DNA of 9,018 bases. Origin: Nitrosopumilaceae archaeon (GTDB taxonomy: Archaea > Thermoproteota > Nitrososphaeria > Nitrososphaerales > Nitrosopumilaceae). Below are positions 5,910 through 9,018 of this stretch, in pieces; positions within the stretch are counted from its first letter, which is position 1, and each line of letters opens with the position of its first letter. The stretch is taken from assembly GCA_021296165.1 (NCBI GenBank), contig JAGWAW010000044.1, positions 1 to 9,018 of the forward strand, read 5' to 3'. The notes under the pieces are model-generated. The model searched no databases and was not told the DNA's origin. It saw only the letters and a program-made list of their open reading frames with translations. The translations under genes were made by a program, and so were the position numbers.

Positions 5910-7055
5910 TTGGAATATCTGGTCATGCTGCCCGGTCCTACCAACGTCCCCGAGAGGGTGACCCGGGCCATGTACGTGCCCATGATAAACCACCGGAGCG
6001 ACGACTTTGTGGAGCTGTACGAGCCGTGCGTCGAGAAGACGAAGCAGGTATTCCGCACCGAGGGCGACGCGGTCTGCCTCTCGGCGTCGGGCACCGGGGC
6101 CGTAGAGGCCAGCGTAGTGAACCTGGTCAAGAAGGGTGACAAGGTAATCATACCGGTCAACGGCGAGTTCAGCGGCCGGCTGGCACAGATGATAGAGTGG
6201 GCCGGCGGCCAGGCCGTACGCGTCACCACGGAGCCGGGCGTCAACGCCACCCTGGACCAGGTGCGCGAGGCATTCGACAACAACCCCGACGTCAAGGCAT
6301 TCTACTGCGTCTGGAACGAGACCTCCACCGGAACCATGCTGAACTATTTGGACCGCATCAAGGACCTGACGTCCAGGAACGACTCGTTCTACGTAGTGGA
6401 CGGCGTGTCCATAGTGGGCGGCGAGACGCTGGAGATGGACAAGTGGGGAGTGGACGTGGCGATGACCGGGGCGCAGAAGGCCTTTGCGGCGCCGCCGGGC
6501 ATATCACCCATATGCGTGGGGGCGCGCGCCAAAAAATACATGATCGACAACCCACCCAGCACCATGTACTTCAACCTCCCACGGTACTTCAAGTACTACG
6601 AGGAGTCCAAGCACACGCCGTTCACGCCCTCGCTGCCTCTGCTGTACGCCTACAACGAGGCCATGGACATCATCTTGGAGGAGGGCTTGGACAACCGCAT
6701 ACGGCGGCACCGCACCTGCTCGGCGGCCCTCTACTCGGGGCTGAGCGCCATCGGCCTGACGCCCTTTGCCCGGGAGGACTCCCGCTCCACGGTGGTCATA
6801 GCCCTCAACTACCTGCCTGGGCTGGAGGACAGGACCTTCCGCAATACGCTCTCCGGAAAGTTCCGCGTCCTGATAGCCGGCGGCTTCGGACACCTGAAGG
6901 GCAAGGTCTTCCGGGTGGGCTGCATGGGTGAGGTGGGCCGGTACCACGTCATGAGGACCATATCTGCCATATCCTCCACGTTGGCCCTCATGGGGTACGA
7001 CACCGATCCCCAGGCGGGCCTCAAGGCTGCCGAGCAGAGGCTGTCGGACCTCTGA
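5910..7055 (+). CDS. Class V aminotransferase (serine-pyruvate / alanine-glyoxylate type), 381 residues
   Basis: A PLP-dependent enzyme of the COG0075 group, moving amino groups between small amino acids and 2-oxoacids such as pyruvate or glyoxylate; the exact substrates cannot be read from sequence. It opens with MLPGPTNVPERV, typical of the family, followed by INHRSDDF (26-33). SASGTGAVEA (58-67) is the PLP phosphate-binding loop. VVDGVSIVGGE (162-172) supplies D164 for the PLP ring nitrogen, and MTGAQKAFAAPPG (185-197) contains K190, the Schiff-base lysine. KVFRVGCMGEV (332-342) carries R336, the usual substrate-carboxylate arginine. The length is normal for the family. The start is TTG 5910, which keeps the MEYLVMLPGPTN N terminus and lies 31 bases from the TATA box; an ATG at 5925 would remove residues next to the first motif. 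A thaumarchaeal role in serine/glycine/glyoxylate metabolism is an inference. Confidence 0.92.
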   Translation: MEYLVMLPGPTNVPERVTRAMYVPMINHRSDDFVELYEPCVEKTKQVFRTEGDAVCLSASGTGAVEASVVNLVKKGDKVIIPVNGEFSGRLAQMIEWAGGQAVRVTTEPGVNATLDQVREAFDNNPDVKAFYCVWNETSTGTMLNYLDRIKDLTSRNDSFYVVDGVSIVGGETLEMDKWGVDVAMTGAQKAFAAPPGISPICVGARAKKYMIDNPPSTMYFNLPRYFKYYEESKHTPFTPSLPLLYAYNEAMDIILEEGLDNRIRRHRTCSAALYSGLSAIGLTPFAREDSRSTVVIALNYLPGLEDRTFRNTLSGKFRVLIAGGFGHLKGKVFRVGCMGEVGRYHVMRTISAISSTLALMGYDTDPQAGLKAAEQRLSDL

Positions 7056-7132
7056 TGCGGCGGGTGCCGCGGCGCCCCTTTGTACGATTGCGCGCTAACA
7101 AACGTCCCGGAAGCCGCCGCAGATTCGCTTAA

Positions 7133-7140
7133 TTTATATA
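7133..7140 (+). promoter_or_regulatory. TATA box of tfb
   Basis: TTTATATA at 7133-7140 is the strongest TATA box of the window, with an A/G-containing upstream flank that could serve as a BRE. It begins 30 bases before ATG 7163. It nearly touches the in-frame GTG at 7142, so that codon would lie upstream of the expected transcription start and cannot be the start from this promoter. Confidence 0.65.
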
Positions 7141-7162
7141 AGTGTCTCTATGCAACGGATCA

Positions 7163-8071
7163 ATGGTAGGTCATGATGGCGATAAGCGTGTCTGTTCGCG
7201 GTGTCGCGGCAGCCTGATCACCGACAACGACTCCGGCGAGGTGTTCTGCTCGGCGTGTGGCAACGTCATGACAGAGAAGATGCAGGAGTCCGGACCCGAA
7301 TGGCGCTCATTCACCCAGGACGAGCACGGGGACCGAGCCCGGGTGGGTGCTCCCACATCCTTGGCCATGCACGACATGGGCCTCGCCACGGTAATCAACC
7401 CCGCCAACCGGGACGCCACCGGGAGGCCCTTGGCCGCGTCCATGAAGAGCACCATAGAGAGGCTGCGCACGTGGGACAACCGCAGCCAGGTGCACGAGCC
7501 GGTAGACAGGAACTTTAGGCAGGCCTTCGGCGAGCTGAACCGCCTCAAGGACAAACTGGCGCTGTCGGAGGCCGTCATAGAGAAGGCCGCCTCGATATAC
7601 CGCCGGGCCTTGGACAAGGGACTGGTCCGGGGGCGCTCCATATCGGCTCTGATGGCCTCGGCCCTGTACGCGGCGTGCCGGGACACCGGGACGGCGCGCA
7701 ACCTCAAGGACGTGGAGACGGCCGCCAACATCAAGAAGAAGGACATAGCCAGGTGCTACCGATTGCTGGTGAAGGAGCTGGACCTGCGGATGCCGGTGAC
7801 TGACTCGATACAGTGCGTATCCCGTATAGCCAGCCACATAGGTATAACGGAGAAGACCAAGCGGCACGCCGCCGACGTCCTCAAGGAGGCCCAAGCCAAC
7901 GAGATATCGGCGGGGAAGGACCCGATGGGGCTGGCCGCGGCGGCCATATACTTGGCGTGCGTGAAGTTCGAGGAGAGCAAGACCCAGAGGGACATAGCCG
8001 AGGCTGCCAACGTCACCGAAGTCACCATACGCAACCGCTACAAGGGCCTAAAGGAGTCCCTGAACATCTGA
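7163..8071 (+). CDS. tfb: Transcription initiation factor B (TFIIB homologue), 302 residues
   Basis: The archaeal basal factor that binds TBP-TATA DNA and the BRE and recruits RNA polymerase. Residues 8-36 form the zinc ribbon, with C11, C14, C29 and C32 (CSRC, 14 residues between the pairs, CSAC). The linker holds the B-reader region (GPEWRSF, then GAPTSLAMHDMGLATVI at 62-78). The first cyclin fold is about 114-206 (ALSEAVIEKAASIYRRALDK, RSISALMASALYAACRD) and the second about 211-300. The second contains GLAAAAIYLACVKFEESKTQ and the DNA-reading helix-turn-helix AANVTEVTIRNRYKGL. Nothing is missing. A GTG at 7142 in frame would add 7 residues but is excluded by the TATA position. Thaumarchaea commonly have several TFB copies; which one this is cannot be told here. 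It converges on the PAC2 gene with a 9-base gap. Confidence 0.95.
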   Translation: MVGHDGDKRVCSRCRGSLITDNDSGEVFCSACGNVMTEKMQESGPEWRSFTQDEHGDRARVGAPTSLAMHDMGLATVINPANRDATGRPLAASMKSTIERLRTWDNRSQVHEPVDRNFRQAFGELNRLKDKLALSEAVIEKAASIYRRALDKGLVRGRSISALMASALYAACRDTGTARNLKDVETAANIKKKDIARCYRLLVKELDLRMPVTDSIQCVSRIASHIGITEKTKRHAADVLKEAQANEISAGKDPMGLAAAAIYLACVKFEESKTQRDIAEAANVTEVTIRNRYKGLKESLNI

Positions 8072-8080
8072 GCGCCGGGG

Positions 8081-8743
8081 CTATTCGCCGCGCCCGCCCA
8101 GCGCACCCATCTCGGATACGTCGCCAAAGCTCCTGTACGTCAGCCTTTCGAGGGTCTTTATGACGCTCTTGGCGGCTTGGTATTGGGGCAGGGAAGGCTC
8201 GTCCAGCTCCCCGAAGATGCCTATGCCCCGGATGCCGGCGACCTTGGCGTACCCCAGCATGATGCCGTTGAATCCCTGTATCACGGAGTTGCGGGGGCTG
8301 GCCGCAAAGCCTGACCGCTTGAGCTGGTCGGCCAGCTCCTCGGTGGTGGCGGTCACCACGGCGCGAGGGGGATCCTGGGGGATCCGGGTGTGGTAGCCGC
8401 CCACCGTGTACAGCAGCCGGGCCGAGAACCGGCGGGCCACCTCTACTACGTCCCTGCATGCGGCGTGCAGCTCCGAGCTGTCTCGGGGCTGGCCGCTGCC
8501 GCCGCCGAACGTCATAAGCCCGTCGGCGTACCTGTACAGCCACTCCTCGTTCGGCAGGTTGATCACGCCTTTCTGGTCGGTGACGTAGCTGGGATATGTG
8601 GTCACCATCTTACGGAAGATCTTGGCCTTGACGGCCCTGTTGACAAAGTCGATCACTATCCCGGCCACGTTGCCCATGTCCGGCATGGCCGCTATCATGA
8701 TGGGCTTGTCAGTGCGAGGTGGGTAGTCTTCATAGAACTTCAC
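8081..8743 (-). CDS. PAC2-family protein (proteasome assembly chaperone-like), 220 residues
   Basis: The protein has the PAC2 (former DUF75) pattern: AAMPDMGNVAGIVIDFV (18-34) with the glycine-rich turn after the first strand. LMTFGGGSGQP (76-86), RLLYTVGGYHTR (109-120) and GFNGIMLGYAKVAGIRGIGIFGE (157-179) follow, and a charged C-terminal helix carries KSVIKTLERL (192-201). Eukaryotic PAC2 and archaeal PbaA/PbaB relatives assist proteasome assembly or act as ATP-independent chaperones. This copy ends in GGRGE, so it lacks the C-terminal HbYX motif that lets PbaB-type members dock on the 20S core; a direct proteasome role is therefore uncertain. The start is GTG 8743, giving MKFYEDYPPR; no upstream in-frame start is available, and a TATA-like box lies 28 bases upstream. 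It converges with tfb. Confidence 0.85.
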   Translation of the reverse strand: MKFYEDYPPRTDKPIMIAAMPDMGNVAGIVIDFVNRAVKAKIFRKMVTTYPSYVTDQKGVINLPNEEWLYRYADGLMTFGGGSGQPRDSSELHAACRDVVEVARRFSARLLYTVGGYHTRIPQDPPRAVVTATTEELADQLKRSGFAASPRNSVIQGFNGIMLGYAKVAGIRGIGIFGELDEPSLPQYQAAKSVIKTLERLTYRSFGDVSEMGALGGRGE

Positions 8744-8765
8744 GGGGTGTGTGGGAAGGAGGGGG

Positions 8766-8771
8766 TTAAAA
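8766..8771 (-). promoter_or_regulatory. TATA-like box of the PAC2 gene
   Basis: On the minus strand TTTTAA (8771 to 8766) starts 28 bases before GTG 8743. It supports a leaderless message from this unusual start codon. Confidence 0.5.
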
Positions 8772-8823
8772 GGTTCGTTTGATGCCGTGACCGTTTAGGT
8801 ATCGAGGAATAGCAACCGCTAGA

Positions 8824-8866
8824 CCACCTGCCCCATGTCTAACGGGCGGCCCATGCCAGCAGGTGG
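8824..8866. repeat. Perfect 8-bp inverted repeat in the right-hand intergenic region
   Basis: CCACCTGC (8824-8831) and GCAGGTGG (8859-8866) are exact reverse complements with a 27-base interval, which itself holds CCCATGTCTAACGGG. A related string, CGGGCGGC followed by a pyrimidine and CCAT, occurs at about 8843 and again at about 8889. The block might be a structured RNA or a regulatory site, but it matches no RNA family that I recognise. Confidence 0.35.
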
Positions 8867-9018
8867 AAATACGGGGAGCAGACAACCGGCGGGCGGCTCC
8901 ATCACCCATCCGCCTCAATATCATGCAGTTTGGAGGCTTGGGGCCTTGTCCAAAAATCTGCGACAAAAAGAGCATAAACCGGACAGCACCCGTCTGTCAA
9001 GACCCAACCCTTGTTCAA
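8835..9018 (+). CDS. Possible start of a gene running off the right edge (weak)
   Basis: From ATG 8835 the frame stays open for 61 codons to the end of the window. The residues start MSNGRPMPAGGNTGS and become basic (SKNLRQKEHKPDSTRL). There is no recognisable domain, no clear TATA box at the usual spacing, and codon third positions are less G/C-biased than in the confident genes. An overlapping minus-strand frame (8975 to 8766) is about as long. I list it only because the window ends before a stop could be seen. Confidence 0.18.
   Translation, partial: MSNGRPMPAGGNTGSRQPAGGSITHPPQYHAVWRLGALSKNLRQKEHKPDSTRLSRPNPCS

Noticed and set aside
6197..6931. Second plus-strand open frame within the aminotransferase gene
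   Set aside because: It is a shadow frame rich in R, G and H; the PLP-binding lysine, aspartate and phosphate loop are all in the 5910-7055 frame.
7142..7162. GTG start for tfb, 7 residues upstream
   Set aside because: It lies two bases after the TATA box, so it would be upstream of the expected transcript start; ATG 7163 has correct spacing and keeps the zinc ribbon intact.
8805..8834. Minus-strand string resembling a tRNA D-arm (GGTGGTCTAGCGGTT)
   Set aside because: No matching anticodon arm, T-loop (TTCRANNC) or acceptor stem could be found within tRNA length on either side.
8860..8883. CAGG...AGCA pattern recalling SRP RNA helix 8
   Set aside because: The bases between do not form the short stem with a GNRA tetraloop, and the flanks do not pair as helix 8 requires.

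Overview
The window reads as archaeal, most likely a GC-rich marine or sponge-associated thaumarchaeon of the Cenarchaeum symbiosum type. This is inferred from gene content and style, not from a search. The supports are: a complete transcription factor B with a zinc ribbon and two cyclin folds; an archaeal-type NMN adenylyltransferase (NadM); a PAC2-family protein; an archaeal RNA 3'-phosphate cyclase; strong G/C preference at third codon positions; no Shine-Dalgarno sites; and TATA-like boxes sitting 26-32 bases upstream of start codons, the pattern of leaderless archaeal transcripts.

Layout. Bases 1-68 look like the tail of a gene entering from the left. Bases 69-279 are non-coding with an AT-rich patch. 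A doubtful hypothetical gene (280-723) runs into an AT-rich promoter zone ahead of a more convincing hypothetical gene (745-1209). Converging on the latter is a large exported protein (3515 down to 1236). It joins a branched-chain-amino-acid-type periplasmic binding domain to a CAP/SCP domain and a further C-terminal region. A four-helix CopD-like membrane protein (3792-4280) diverges from it and converges with rtcA (5285 down to 4287). rtcA and nadM (5336-5884) diverge from a 50-base gap that seems to hold one TATA element readable in both directions. A class V aminotransferase (5910-7055) follows nadM closely, and its TATA box overlaps the nadM stop codon. tfb (7163-8071) converges with a PAC2-family gene (8743 down to 8081). 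The last 275 bases hold a promoter, an inverted repeat and a weak open frame running off the right edge.

The genes do not form one pathway. They are housekeeping functions (NAD synthesis, RNA end processing, amino-acid/glyoxylate metabolism, basal transcription, a proteasome-chaperone-like protein) plus cell-envelope proteins, tightly packed with mostly individual promoters. Three gene pairs converge with gaps of 26, 6 and 9 bases. The most unusual items are the binding-domain/CAP fusion, the small protein at 745-1209 with a faint TnpB-N-terminal look, and the shared rtcA/nadM promoter. I saw no CRISPR array, insertion sequence, rRNA or convincing tRNA.
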